From positions 1-64,000 of the forward strand of contig JBAMJV010010538.1 in assembly GCA_037951105.1 (NCBI GenBank): DNA of 64,000 nucleotides. The letters are read 5' to 3'. Under the pieces are notes generated by a model. The model worked only from the letters and a program-made list of their open reading frames with translations. It was not told where the DNA came from and searched no databases. Position 1 is the first letter of the stretch. Every line of letters starts with the position of its first letter. Source of the stretch: Echinarachnius parma (lineage: Eukaryota; Echinodermata; Echinoidea; Clypeasteroida; Echinarachniidae). Positions 35,601-38,659 of this stretch are shown piece after piece. The position numbers were made by a program, and so were the translations under genes.

Positions 35601-38600
35601 TTACTATGGTTTTTTTTTTTTAATACTGCTCATAATATTAGCATCCAATATTTCCTTTATTTGTTTAAAATTCCTTTGATTTACTCTAGTCGTATCCATG
35701 AATTATTATTTTTTTAATGTTTTACACTCCCATCTTTCTACATAACAAGTATTGTAAACTCAGTTGCATGAAACACTGACTCAAGCGTGGCACAATTTAC
35801 TTTGGTGCCTTTTTCACCCATGATATTACCATCCATTATTTTGTTAGTTTCTTTCCAATTCCTTTGATTAACGCTAATGATATCAATGGAATTTTTTCTT
35901 TGATATCTACAGTACCATCCTTCTTCGTTTGGAGTATAGTAAACTCGGTTGCGTGGTACTGGGACTCTACCATGGCGCTACCATTCACTACTGTGCTTTT
36001 ACTGCTCATGATATGGTTGTGTGGTGAGTTAATTCATTTTTTTTCTATTCTACTCAATAGACAGCGCCTTGTTTCATAAAACAATCATTGTAACTACCAG
36101 AGCCCATATTCAATTTCAATTTCAATTTCAATTTATTCTTGCTTCCAACAAAACATTTACAAATGAATTATAATAATTTGCACAAAATAGAGATATACAT
36201 ATTGGAAACATATTCATGAAAGCCTGCTAGCTTACTTCCTTGCTAAGGGATGGCGTGGCTACGAATTAAAGGGTACTACCACCCAAAAATAATATTCTTA
36301 TAAATGAAAGGTAACATTGCTCTTTTTCTTTTATCTCCTCAGTCGGCTTCCCGCTGACCGTGATTGGTGGCATCATGGGTAAAAACATGGCCGACGGGTT
36401 CGATGCTCCATGCAGGACGAAAAACATCGCTAGGGAGATTCCCTCGGTTCCCTGGTACCGGTCTTGGATGATGCACTGCACCGTTGGTGGATTCCTGCCC
36501 TTTAGGTGAGTGAACAAATTAGAAGGTGGATCAGGGCATTTTAGCCCTCGGAATGTGACGGATAGCCCCAGAAAATTTGAAAAGAGCCCTACTAAAATGT
36601 CATAGTGTTGCAAATATTGTCCCCATCTTGGGGGGATTCCTGCCTTTTAGGTGAGTGATGAAAATATGAGGGGCTCAGGGTGATTTAGCCTCTGAAATGC
36701 CTTTAAAACCCTTCAAAACACAAGAGAGCCTCCATTGTTTTTTAGTGAGCAGTACATCCTATGTGGTATCCCTTTTGTTTTCAATGTCAATATAACCAGC
36801 TTATTGAAATATATTTAAGTTTTATAATTCAATAAAATGTTTTCCTTTCTATATGCAGAACTATCTGCGTGGAGTTGTACTACATATTTGCAGGACTGCA
36901 GGGCCATGAGCAGTACACCCTATGTGGTACCGTATTTGCTGGTGTATAATTAACCGCACCTTTTTTCAAAAAAAGAAAATTTAAAAAAGGGGGTGCGGTT
37001 AATACACGACCGTATTAACCACACTTTTTTTTTTTTTTTTAGGGGTGCGGTTAATACACCGGAGCGGTTAATACACCGACAAATATGGTATCCCTTTTGT
37101 TTTCAATGTCAATATTTATAACCAGCTTATTGGAAGCATGAAATATATTTAGGTTTTGTAATTCAATAAAATGTTTTCCTTTTTATATGCAGTGCTATCT
37201 CCTTGGAGTTGTACTGCATATTTGCAGGACTGCAGGGCCATGAGCAGTACACCCTATGTGGTATCCCTTTTGTTTTCAATGTCAATATAACCAGCTTATT
37301 GAAAGCATAAGATATATTTATGTTTTATAATTCAATAAAATGTTTTCCTTTCTATATGCAGTGCTATCTCCGTGGAGTTGTACTACATCTTTGCGACGCT
37401 GTGGGGCCGTGAGCAGTACACGCTGTACGGCATCCTATTCGTGGTCTACGCCATCCTTCTCAGCGTAACCGCATGCATCGCGGTCGCCCTCACCTACTTT
37501 CAGCTGTCGAACGAGGATTATCGTTGGTGGTGGCGCTCGGTCTTCAGTGCTGGGTAAGTCCACTCTGTTTGGCTGCTGATGCTTGTTTGTTTGTTTGTTT
37601 GTTTGTTTATTTTATTTCCACTTTTTCACATCAATACAAAGAAACATCATACAAATATATAAAATGATATGTTTCTAATTAAAATACAAGCAAAAACAAA
37701 TATATTGATTGGTGCCAATCCATCGTGAAAATAATCTGCATAATATCAAATAAGAAATAAGGGGGAGAATGGATATCTTATGTAATGCTTGGTAAGTTTC
37801 TTACAAAGGAAAAAGCAGGAGACCACATGTCGTAAGGAGACCACATGTACGTCCATCCGTCCAGGGCCCCGTTGCAGAAAGAGATTCAATTGATTGTAAG
37901 TTAGAATTAACTGTGAGACAGATCATGTGTTCTAAATATGCAAATCTGATTGGTTGAAATGGCACATTTTCTGACTTACATTCAATTGTAACTTACAATC
38001 GATCGTATCTCTTTCTGCAACGGGGCCCTTATGTATGTCAATGCAAGCAATTTAAAAATGCTAGCTTATACTTTTGACCATCTTATGAATGCTTTCTCCT
38101 TTTCCTTTTTTTTTTTTGTATTCCTGTACGCCATATTCTACTACAACCAGTGCTCCAGTATGACTGAGGGACTTCAGACGATCTCTTCTAGTCTCATAAA
38201 TGAAATATCTCGTGTCTTATCTTCCACTGGTATTGTGTCTAGTTTATGACTGCTTTTTCGCCTAACTCATACCAATTCAGATCCACTGGTATGTGCTCCA
38301 ATATATCTGCTGGCCCTCAGACGATCAATCCAAATGATTGAGTGCTTTTAGCTGTTTGCCCTTCTTTTTGTTTGATCTATAAATATTAAAGTCATGTTCC
38401 TATCTTTTCCCTCCTTCTTCAGATCCACCGGTATGTTTGTATTCCTGTACGCCATATTCTACTACAACAAGCGGTCCAGCATGTCGGGGGGCCTACAGAC
38501 GATTGAGTTCTTTGGCTACACCCTTCTCTTCTGCTACATCTTCTTCCTCATGCTCGGCACGGTCTCCTTCTTCGCGTCGCTCCGCTTTATCCGCTACATC

Positions 38601-38624
38601 TACGTCAACCTCAAGACGGACTAG
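9663..38624 (+). CDS. TM9SF1: TM9SF1, transmembrane 9 superfamily member 1 (complete, 14 coding exons)
   Basis: This multipass nonaspanin is an endomembrane (endosome/Golgi) protein; family members act in membrane-protein sorting and autophagy. Coding exons: 9663-9755, 17241-17330, 21884-21965, 24055-24159, 25379-25497, 26321-26497, 28144-28215, 29607-29754, 33240-33365, 34515-34607, 35913-36023, 36343-36505, 37362-37553, 38423-38624. They total 1773 nt, 590 residues plus stop, close to the ~606 of vertebrate TM9SF1. All introns are GT-AG with matching phases. Visible hallmarks are a signal peptide (1-23), [53 protein letters not shown] (TM1, ~225-246), [90 protein letters not shown] and C-terminal YVNLKTD, a KXD-type Golgi-retention signal. 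The start is the ATG in CAAAATGGCG, with A at -3 and G at +4. Many exons have decayed partial copies in flanking introns. Introns are full of transposons. Confidence 0.97.
9755..9968. other. Start of TM9SF1 intron 1
   Basis: The intron begins GTATGATG at 9756. The open frame at 9724-9969 reads through this intron and is not a gene. The stretch 9880-9967 is relatively GC-rich. Confidence 0.4.
9989..10200 (+). repeat. Tandem-duplicated segment, copy 1
   Basis: GACCCCCACATCGGCACCCT, then a TTAGACTTAAAAATCGTACA block, then CAGATTCCGATGCGATGATC and TTCGAACGCGCG. It recurs from ~10453 as a second copy, itself split by a hAT insertion: its left part is 10453-10547 and its right part 14439-14548. 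Confidence 0.75.
10453..10547 (+). repeat. Tandem-duplicated segment, copy 2 (left piece)
   Basis: GTGACCCCCATATCGGCACA through ACACATTTAGAAAATAG matches 9989-10090. The remainder of the copy resumes at 14439 after the hAT insertion, so the interruption marks the insertion site exactly. Confidence 0.75.
10800..11000. other. GC-rich block inside the hAT element
   Basis: GC content is markedly higher than around it, with CGCCGAGG, GGCGCTAGCG and CGGCGTCGCGGCGCAGCATG. A second GC-rich stretch with GCATGCCGCCCGCATGCATG lies near 13993. No open frame of note. Confidence 0.45.
11387..11512. mobile_element. Partial CAGTGGCG-type hAT MITE
   Basis: AACAATAGAAAACATAAA, a poly-C run and CAGTCCGACCACCTTCGCCA match the right part of the complete element at 51120-51323. 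It ends in CGCCACTGGC, so one terminus is kept and the other lost. It lies inside the larger hAT element. Confidence 0.55.
11845..12060 (-). repeat. LINE-tail-like microsatellite plus GAT-rich tract
   Basis: AATAATAATAACAATAATAT followed by CGATTTATATAGCGCC is the mirror of a common L2/CR1-type 3' tail (GGCGCTATATAAATCG then (ATT)n). A GATGA-rich imperfect tract follows. No coding part is attached. Confidence 0.45.
12300..13460 (+). repeat. ~245 bp tandem array, four to five copies
   Basis: The landmark AAACTAAATCATAATCA occurs near 12345, 12585, 12834, 13081 and 13353. Units contain GGGGGCTGACCACATT, TTGTTATCATGATTATCTTA and GACGTTTATATTATGATG. The two middle units are almost identical and the outer ones are diverged, as expected when unequal exchange homogenises the centre. 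Poly-G or poly-C runs mark unit edges. Confidence 0.85.
13719..13758. repeat. Perfect 15 bp hairpin
   Basis: CTCTCGATCTCCCGG (13719-13733) and CCGGGAGATCGAGAG (13744-13758) are exact inverse repeats around a 10-base loop. The purpose is unknown. Confidence 0.8.
13848..13976. repeat. Inverted repeat ~35 bp arms
   Basis: TATAGATCAACAAATCGTTT plus TATGTCCTCTT is matched in reverse by AAGAGGATATGAAAACGATA plus ATTCGTTGATCTATA. It is probably a small MITE or the tip of a larger foldback. Confidence 0.65.
15031..15286. mobile_element. Hairpin MITE inside the second hAT element
   Basis: The arms are ~115 bases each: ATATATCCATATGAATAAGC, CCAAGGTAATCTTGTA and AATTACTCGCGCCGATT on the left, with close reverse complements on the right. 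The centre is TCTGAAAGGTTACGCCAAAT. High arm identity suggests a recent origin. Confidence 0.8.
15296..15335. repeat. Perfect 18 bp GC-rich palindrome
   Basis: CGCGGTACCCCGGGGTAC (15296-15313), a 4-base spacer, then GTACCCCGGGGTACCGCG (15318-15335). Each arm also contains the self-complementary GGTACCCCGGGGTACC. Confidence 0.9.
15600..17240. other. Intron 1 remainder, no gene seen
   Basis: Only minor structures are visible: the palindrome AAATGGTCCT/AGGACCATTT (16435-16457) and a GCACTGCG-rich stretch at 17085-17180. The open frames listed by length in this region overlap on both strands and carry no domain. Confidence 0.45.
17241..17330 (+). CDS. TM9SF1: TM9SF1 coding exon 2
   Basis: It encodes [20 protein letters not shown] and [10 protein letters not shown] (residues 32-61), the conserved lumenal start of nonaspanins. 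The acceptor is AATGCAG|GTC and the donor AAG|GTAATA; both flanking introns are phase 0. No nearby shadow copy was seen. Confidence 0.96.
17404..18302 (+). mobile_element. GCCTCCGC element, copy 1 (intron 2), with AGGTCA arrays
   Basis: The ends are ATGCCTCCGCC and GCGGAGGCAT, the latter followed by TCGATTGCGCGCAATCGAAG and ATCCATCTAG. After the left end come GTCCGTCC repeats, then several ~130-170 bp internal units with TATCTCAAGAAC, CAAACTTGGTATGAGTGTA and GGTCATGAGGTCAAAGGTCA. It is a sister of 28248-29080 and has no coding capacity. Confidence 0.8.
17602..17890 (+). promoter_or_regulatory. AGGTCA direct-repeat (DR1-like) sites, intron 2
   Basis: AGGTCAAAGGTCAAGGTCA occurs at 17602, 17753 and 17872 and resembles DR1 nuclear-receptor sites (AGGTCA n AGGTCA). 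They belong to the internal units of the GCCTCCGC element. The match is to a motif only; no evidence of function is visible. Confidence 0.4.
19318..19765 (-). promoter_or_regulatory. TGACCTTTGACCT (DR1-like) motifs
   Basis: TGACCTTTGACCT or close variants occur near 19330, 19473 and 19740. They are the reverse complement of the AGGTCA direct repeats in the GCCTCCGC elements, here inside a different transposon. Confidence 0.35.
20124..20275 (+). mobile_element. Fragment of TTAAAGGGATAG MITE family
   Basis: It starts TTAAAGGGATAGTTGAGTAT and TGGTCAAACTTAACTTTAG, matching in reverse the right end of 26995-27559 and the fragment at 1537-1625. Only one terminus is present. It is nested in the 18617-21464 element. 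Confidence 0.65.
21884..21965 (+). CDS. TM9SF1: TM9SF1 coding exon 3
   Basis: It encodes [20 protein letters not shown] and MYDIKFK (residues 62-88). The acceptor is TTCTTGCAG|GTG and the donor AAAG|GTTTGT, phase 1. It is followed by three tandem partial copies with the donor side. Confidence 0.96.
22017..22410 (+). pseudogene. TM9SF1: Three tandem partial copies of TM9SF1 exon 3
   Basis: Copies begin at GGAAAAGCCTGACGCTGGGT near 22026, 22161 and 22295, a period of ~135 bases that includes the donor GTTTGTTTAACAGTGAGGGA and following intron. Each lacks the pyrimidine tract and CAG acceptor of the true exon, and an in-frame TAA follows (CTCGGTTAATG). The last has a one-base insertion (CTTGATTGGTGACC). 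They are duplicates of the donor side and cannot be spliced like the parent. Confidence 0.9.
22505..22740 (-). repeat. GGGCAAGTA dispersed repeat, copy 2
   Basis: ACTTGCCCGATCGGGCAACC and AATTGCTAGTGTCGAGCACT are the inverse of the copy at 6665-6890. GTCGAGCACTGG marks the same outer end as CTCGACACTAGC there. Confidence 0.65.
22741..23433. other. Intron 3, no further feature
   Basis: AT-rich, with no gene or family repeat recognised. Confidence 0.4.
23434..23869. mobile_element. MITE with TGTGACCTTACGCCAC termini
   Basis: Left TGTGACCTTACGCCACAAAA and CGACC; right GGTCG, TTTTGTGGTGTAAGGTCACA. The ~25 bp inverse termini bound 436 AT-rich bases without coding capacity. Confidence 0.8.
24055..24159 (+). 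CDS. TM9SF1: TM9SF1 coding exon 4
   Basis: It encodes [20 protein letters not shown] and [15 protein letters not shown] (residues 89-123), the conserved lumenal YYFEF segment. The acceptor is TATCAG|AAAAT and the donor GTAG|GTAAGT; introns are phase 1 on both sides. No shadow copy. Confidence 0.96.
24457..24983. mobile_element. GTGTTTCACAAAGAT MITE split by a second MITE
   Basis: The left part GGGGTGTTTCACAAAGATCA, TAAGTTG and the right part CAACTTAGAGAATCTTTGTA, AAAACATCCCCCAGG correspond to the two ends of the intact element at 33388-33701. The copy is interrupted at 24500-24707 by a PIF/Harbinger-like MITE, so the insertion order is clear. Confidence 0.75.
24500..24707 (+). mobile_element. 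PIF/Harbinger-like MITE, TAA TSD (nested)
   Basis: Termini AGCCTGGCGCAGACAGAGCC and the inverse of GGCTCTGCGCCGGGCT are flanked by the 3 bp duplication TAA (24497-24499 and 24708-24710). TWA duplications are characteristic of PIF/Harbinger. A sister in opposite orientation lies at 43025-43236. Confidence 0.8.
25151..25203 (+). pseudogene. TM9SF1: Partial copy of TM9SF1 exon 8 in intron 4
   Basis: GGCTGGAAGATCATCCACAC, TGATATATTCAGATTCCCAC and CTTACAAAAGC match the 3' half of exon 8 ([17 protein letters not shown]) with few changes. It lies 4.4 kb upstream of exon 8 and out of order. The donor is lost (AAAGCTGTAG) and no acceptor precedes it. It is the one shadow copy that is not next to its parent. 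Confidence 0.9.
25379..25497 (+). CDS. TM9SF1: TM9SF1 coding exon 5
   Basis: It encodes [20 protein letters not shown] and [20 protein letters not shown] (to residue 163), a conserved lumenal block. The acceptor is TTCTAG|ATG and the donor CAG|GTAACA, phase 0. Confidence 0.96.
25513..25898 (+). mobile_element. TTAAAGGGAC MITE (T2/Kolobok-like), copy 1
   Basis: It starts TTAAAGGGACTTAGTAACAT and ends AAGTTACTAGATTCCTTTAA. TTAAAGGRR termini with TTAA targets are the hallmark of T2-type MITEs of the Kolobok group. The interior is shared by six copies in this window: GGGACAGGTTTCGGTTTTTC, AAATTTCCCTTTCGTTA, TTTTTGCTCATTACTCGGCC, CCATTCATCACTTTTTGCAC. Confidence 0.8.
26321..26497 (+). CDS. TM9SF1: TM9SF1 coding exon 6
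   Basis: It encodes 59 residues from [20 protein letters not shown] to [11 protein letters not shown] (164-222), the end of the lumenal domain. The acceptor is TTTTCAG|ATT and the donor GAG|GTATGT, phase 0. Two decayed copies follow it. Confidence 0.96.
26681..26768 (+). pseudogene. TM9SF1: Partial copy 1 of TM9SF1 exon 6
   Basis: GTGACGTGGCATGAGACTCA through CGCACCCTGGAG|GTATGT matches the 3' half of exon 6 with about five substitutions in 86 bases. A chance TTACTTACAG precedes it, giving an acceptor-like CAG, but splicing there from phase 0 would shift the frame. Confidence 0.9.
26855..26960 (+). pseudogene. TM9SF1: Partial copy 2 of TM9SF1 exon 6
   Basis: More decayed: TTCACTTTCAGCGTGACACT, GATGAAATACAGTGACT, AACCCTGGAG|GTATGT, with indels inside. 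The donor is still intact. With copy 1 it forms a series of decreasing similarity. Confidence 0.85.
26995..27559 (+). mobile_element. TTAAAGGAATAG MITE (T2/Kolobok-like)
   Basis: Begins TTAAAGGAATAGTTTAGTTT and ends AAACTCAACTATCCCTTTAA, with TTAA at both extremities. The interior is AT-rich without coding capacity and contains GCATGGTGGAGTTAAAGATG. Fragments lie at 1537-1625 and 20124-20275. Confidence 0.75.
27560..28143. other. Remainder of intron 6
   Basis: AT-rich with a short (ATT)n run at 27945-27960. No gene seen. Confidence 0.4.
28144..28215 (+). CDS. TM9SF1: TM9SF1 coding exon 7 (first membrane span)
   Basis: Exactly 24 codons: [20 protein letters not shown] and IIIL (residues 223-246), the first transmembrane segment after the lumenal domain. 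The acceptor is TTCCAG|GTC and the donor CTG|GTGAGA, phase 0 on both sides. Confidence 0.96.
28248..29080 (+). mobile_element. GCCTCCGC element, copy 2 (intron 7), with triple AGGTCA arrays
   Basis: It starts ATGCCTCCGCAACGAAGTAG and ends GCGGAGGCATCATTTTCGAC, TGCGCGCAGTCGAAGATCCA, the same architecture as 17404-18302. It begins only 33 bases after exon 7. Internal ~130-150 bp units carry TATCTCAAGAACGGATTGAC and CAAACTTGGTACATGTATGT. Confidence 0.8.
28439..28760 (+). promoter_or_regulatory. Triple AGGTCA direct repeats (DR1-like), intron 7
   Basis: AGGTCAAAGGTCAAAGGTCA appears near 28440, 28591 and 28740, each with three half-sites separated by one base. This resembles tandem DR1 sites for RXR/HNF4-type receptors. 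Binding is inferred from sequence only. Confidence 0.45.
29495..29540 (+). pseudogene. TM9SF1: Partial upstream copy of TM9SF1 exon 8
   Basis: TTTCAG|ATGCGAGTATTGAAGAACGA, CTTTGCCCGCTACAACCTTG, ACGATG is a 46-base copy of the exon start with a working-looking acceptor. It then runs into TTTTGGATATATACCTTTAA, with an in-frame stop. It arises from a ~115 bp tandem duplication whose second copy is the true exon. Confidence 0.92.
29607..29754 (+). CDS. TM9SF1: TM9SF1 coding exon 8
   Basis: It encodes [40 protein letters not shown] and YKSLLCAIL (247-295), the loop after TM1. The acceptor is TTTCAG|ATG and the donor CTTG|GTGAGT, phase 1. Partial copies lie at 29495-29540, 31601-31670 and 25151-25203. 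Confidence 0.96.
29806..31560 (-). mobile_element. L2/CR1-like LINE, 5'-truncated, with reverse transcriptase remnant
   Basis: On the minus strand, 31558-30266 is open for 430 codons with reverse-transcriptase motifs: [64 protein letters not shown] and [10 protein letters not shown] second frame (30303-29986) carries [18 protein letters not shown] and [19 protein letters not shown], normal for this clade's C-terminus. About 50 residues expected between ALISSR and LDQRVKF are missing and the frame shifts, so it is dead. The 3' end has GAGCACCTTGAAAAAGGTGG and a (TTA)n tail at 29806-29823. It lies antisense in TM9SF1 intron 8. Confidence 0.9.
31601..31670 (+). pseudogene. TM9SF1: Donor-side copy of TM9SF1 exon 8 beside the LINE
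   Basis: GGCTTGAAGATCATCCACGC, CAACGTATTCAGATTCCTAC, CTTACAAAAGCCTTCTATGC, TCCATCCTTG|GTAAGA matches the 3' half of exon 8 with several changes and keeps a strong donor. It has no acceptor. The LINE 5' junction is ~40 bases to its left. Confidence 0.92.
31671..32700. other. Intron 8 spacer, no feature
   Basis: About 1 kb with no gene and no repeat family recognised. Short open frames at 31746-31961 and 32374-32673 have no domain. Confidence 0.4.
32766..32910 (+). pseudogene. TM9SF1: Copy 1 of TM9SF1 exon 9 (acceptor side)
   Basis: GCAG|GTGTTGGCATGCAATTTC starts a near-intact copy ([36 protein letters not shown]) that departs at CTCTGTTCTCTTAGCTCTCT, where the true exon reads CTATGCTCTTACTTCAG|GT. 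The frame stays open, but the donor position is lost, so it is unlikely to be a usable alternative exon. Confidence 0.9.
33007..33160 (+). pseudogene. TM9SF1: Copy 2 of TM9SF1 exon 9 (acceptor side)
   Basis: It has the same structure as the copy 241 bases upstream and shares its divergent 3' part (CTCTTAGCACTCTGATTGTA). GGC to AGC gives HRHSSM. Preceding (ATT)n/(ATC)n tracts and the TTTGCAG acceptor are also duplicated. The intact exon begins 233 bases further on. Confidence 0.9.
33240..33365 (+). CDS. TM9SF1: TM9SF1 coding exon 9
   Basis: It encodes [40 protein letters not shown] and TS (296-337): TM2 and the start of TM3 with the conserved HRHG loop. The acceptor is TTTGCAG|GTG and the donor TCAG|GTATGT, phase 1 both sides. 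It is the third and only complete one of three tandem copies. Confidence 0.95.
33388..33701. mobile_element. GTGTTTCACAAAGAT MITE, intact copy
   Basis: Left GGGGTGTTTCACAAAGATCC, TAAGTTGAACTTAACTC; right GAGTTAAGTTCAACTTAGGA, TCTTTGTGAAACACCCCC. ~314 bp with long inverse arms. Sister copy at 24457-24983. Confidence 0.85.
33979..34020 (+). pseudogene. TM9SF1: Copy 1 of TM9SF1 exon 10 start
   Basis: TTTGCAG|GTGTATCTATGTGTCCAGCA, ATATGTACAGGCAGATTAG matches the exon 10 start with a small deletion, then diverges. The acceptor is still present. Confidence 0.88.
34207..34500 (+). pseudogene. TM9SF1: Copies 2 and 3 of TM9SF1 exon 10 start (~154 bp period)
   Basis: GCAG|GTGTATCTGGGTACGTGT, CCAGCAATATGTACAGGCAG, ATTAG appears at 34207 and 34361, each followed by ACCTGCCTATAGAGGTCACC and an intron stretch leading to the next acceptor. 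The true exon is the fourth copy at 34515. None of the copies has a downstream donor. Confidence 0.92.
34515..34607 (+). CDS. TM9SF1: TM9SF1 coding exon 10
   Basis: It encodes [31 protein letters not shown] (338-368), matching GYVSSxxYRQIGGExWVWN of the family. The acceptor is CTTGCAG|GTG and the donor TCGG|GTAAGT, phase 1. Confidence 0.96.
34656..34857. mobile_element. TACTGTA-ended MITE
   Basis: Left TTTACTGTAAACGTGGAAAT, GTTCGCGG; right CGCGCAAAAATAACAACATC, TACAGTA. The arms are imperfect inverse copies with CGCGAA-rich inner parts. ~200 bp, no coding capacity. Confidence 0.65.
35011..35260. mobile_element. TGAAGAGCTTA MITE, TA TSD
   Basis: TGAAGAGCTTATTTCCAAAA, GGGGCTATATCCACTTT on the left and the inverse on the right, flanked by TA at 35009-35010 and 35261-35262. 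TA targets suggest a Tc1/mariner-type origin. Confidence 0.8.
35341..35445 (+). pseudogene. TM9SF1: Copy 1 of TM9SF1 exon 11
   Basis: CTACAG|TCCCGTCTTCTAGGAG, TACAGTAAACTCAGTTGCAT, GGTACTGG and ACGGTGCTTTTACTGCTCAT keep most of the exon, reading [20 protein letters not shown]. The donor side is replaced (ATATTAGCATTTA). Confidence 0.9.
35560..35835 (+). pseudogene. TM9SF1: Copies 2 and 3 of TM9SF1 exon 11 (decayed)
   Basis: At 35560-35650: GTCAGTCGCATGGTACTGTA, CAAGCATGGCACTACCATTT, then ACTGCTCATAATATTAG. At 35735-35835: AGTATTGTAAACTCAGTTGC, CAAGCGTGGCACAATTTACT, CCATGATATTACC. Both have indels. The series runs up to the true exon at 35913. Confidence 0.85.
35913..36023 (+). CDS. TM9SF1: TM9SF1 coding exon 11
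   Basis: It encodes [37 protein letters not shown] (369-405), covering parts of two membrane spans. The acceptor is ATCTACAG|TAC and the donor TGTG|GTGAGT, phase 1. Confidence 0.96.
36266..36325 (+). mobile_element. TTAAAGGGTAC MITE end next to exon 12 acceptor
   Basis: TTAAAGGGTACTACCACCCA, AAAATAATATTCTTATAAAT, GAAAGGTAACAT matches the left end of 41581-41994. It stops ~20 bases before the exon 12 acceptor, so it flanks or contributes the branch-point region. Confidence 0.7.
36343..36505 (+). CDS. TM9SF1: TM9SF1 coding exon 12
   Basis: It encodes [54 protein letters not shown] (406-459), the most conserved nonaspanin block. The acceptor is CTCCTCAG|TCG and the donor TTTAG|GTGAGT, phase 2. 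Confidence 0.97.
36624..36656 (+). pseudogene. TM9SF1: Donor-side copy of TM9SF1 exon 12
   Basis: GGGGGGATTCCTGCCTTTTA, G|GTGAGTGATG repeats the last 20 or so bases of exon 12 and the donor ~150 bases downstream. The following intron also repeats (GGCTCAGGGTGATTTAGCC against GATCAGGGCATTTTAGCCC). Confidence 0.85.
36740..36775 (+). pseudogene. TM9SF1: Short fragment of TM9SF1 exon 13
   Basis: TTTTTAGTGAGCAGTACATC, CTATGTGGTATCCCTTTTGT matches the middle of the exon 13 copies further on. It lacks the exon start. Confidence 0.75.
36861..36932 (+). pseudogene. TM9SF1: Copy of TM9SF1 exon 13 start (1)
   Basis: ATATGCAG|AACTATCTGCGTGGAGTT, GTACTACATATTTGCAGGAC, TGCAGGGCCATGAGCAGTAC, ACCCTATGTGG. 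It keeps the acceptor but shares changes with the second copy (GGACTGCAGGGCC for ACGCTGTGGGGCC), so the two copies are closer to each other than to the true exon. Confidence 0.9.
36945..37085. mobile_element. GTGTATTAACCGCACC repeat between exon 13 copies
   Basis: GGTGTATAATTAACCGCACC and, inverted, GGGTGCGGTTAATACACCGG, plus a second inner pair (GTGCGGTTAATACACGAC), separated by A-rich and T-rich runs. A short foldback that interrupts one exon 13 duplicate unit. Confidence 0.7.
37192..37265 (+). pseudogene. TM9SF1: Copy of TM9SF1 exon 13 start (2)
   Basis: ATATGCAG|TGCTATCTCCTTGGAGTT, GTACTGCATATTTGCAGGAC, TGCAGGGCCATGAGCAGTAC, ACCCTATGTGGTATCCC. The frame stays open for ~30 codons, then ends at GCATAA. 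No donor. Confidence 0.92.
37362..37553 (+). CDS. TM9SF1: TM9SF1 coding exon 13
   Basis: It encodes [64 protein letters not shown] (460-523), two membrane spans and the YRWWWRS loop. The acceptor is ATATGCAG|TGC and the donor GCTGG|GTAAGT, phase 2. GC-rich third positions contrast with the AT-rich introns. Confidence 0.97.
37580..37612. repeat. (TTTG)n microsatellite
   Basis: A pure GTTTGTTTGTTTG run in intron 13. Confidence 0.85.
37864..38028. mobile_element. GGGCCCCGTTGCAGAAAGAG MITE, copy 1
   Basis: GGGCCCCGTTGCAGAAAGAG on the left and its inverse CTCTTTCTGCAACGGGGCCC on the right; inner arms TCAATTGATTGTAAGTTA are also inverted. The centre has GCAAATCTGATTGG, with a CCAAT box on the other strand. 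Sister at 39808-39966. Confidence 0.85.
38118..38172 (+). pseudogene. TM9SF1: Copy 1 of TM9SF1 exon 14 segment
   Basis: TTTGTATTCCTGTACGCCAT, ATTCTACTACAACCAGTGCT, CCAGTATGACTGAGGG matches [15 protein letters not shown]. It lacks the exon start and becomes unrelated after CAGACGATC. Confidence 0.9.
38278..38330 (+). pseudogene. TM9SF1: Copy 2 of TM9SF1 exon 14 start
   Basis: TTCAG|ATCCACTGGTATGTGCTCC, then TGCTGGCCCTCAGACGATC. It keeps the acceptor but has an internal deletion of the YAIFYY segment. Confidence 0.82.
38423..38624 (+). CDS. TM9SF1: TM9SF1 coding exon 14 (C-terminus)
   Basis: It encodes [60 protein letters not shown] and VNLKTD, then TAG (524-590). It includes the last two membrane spans and the conserved [10 protein letters not shown] end; KTD fits the KXD/E Golgi-retention motif of the family. 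The acceptor is TTCTTCAG|ATC. Confidence 0.97.
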
Positions 38625-38659
38625 TTCTCTTCGCTCTTTGCTGGGTGAGGTCTGTGCAG

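Noticed and set aside
22017..38330. Shadow exons as functional mutually exclusive exons
   Set aside because: Each lacks either the acceptor or the donor, or would shift frame; only one copy per exon has both sites and the conserved sequence.
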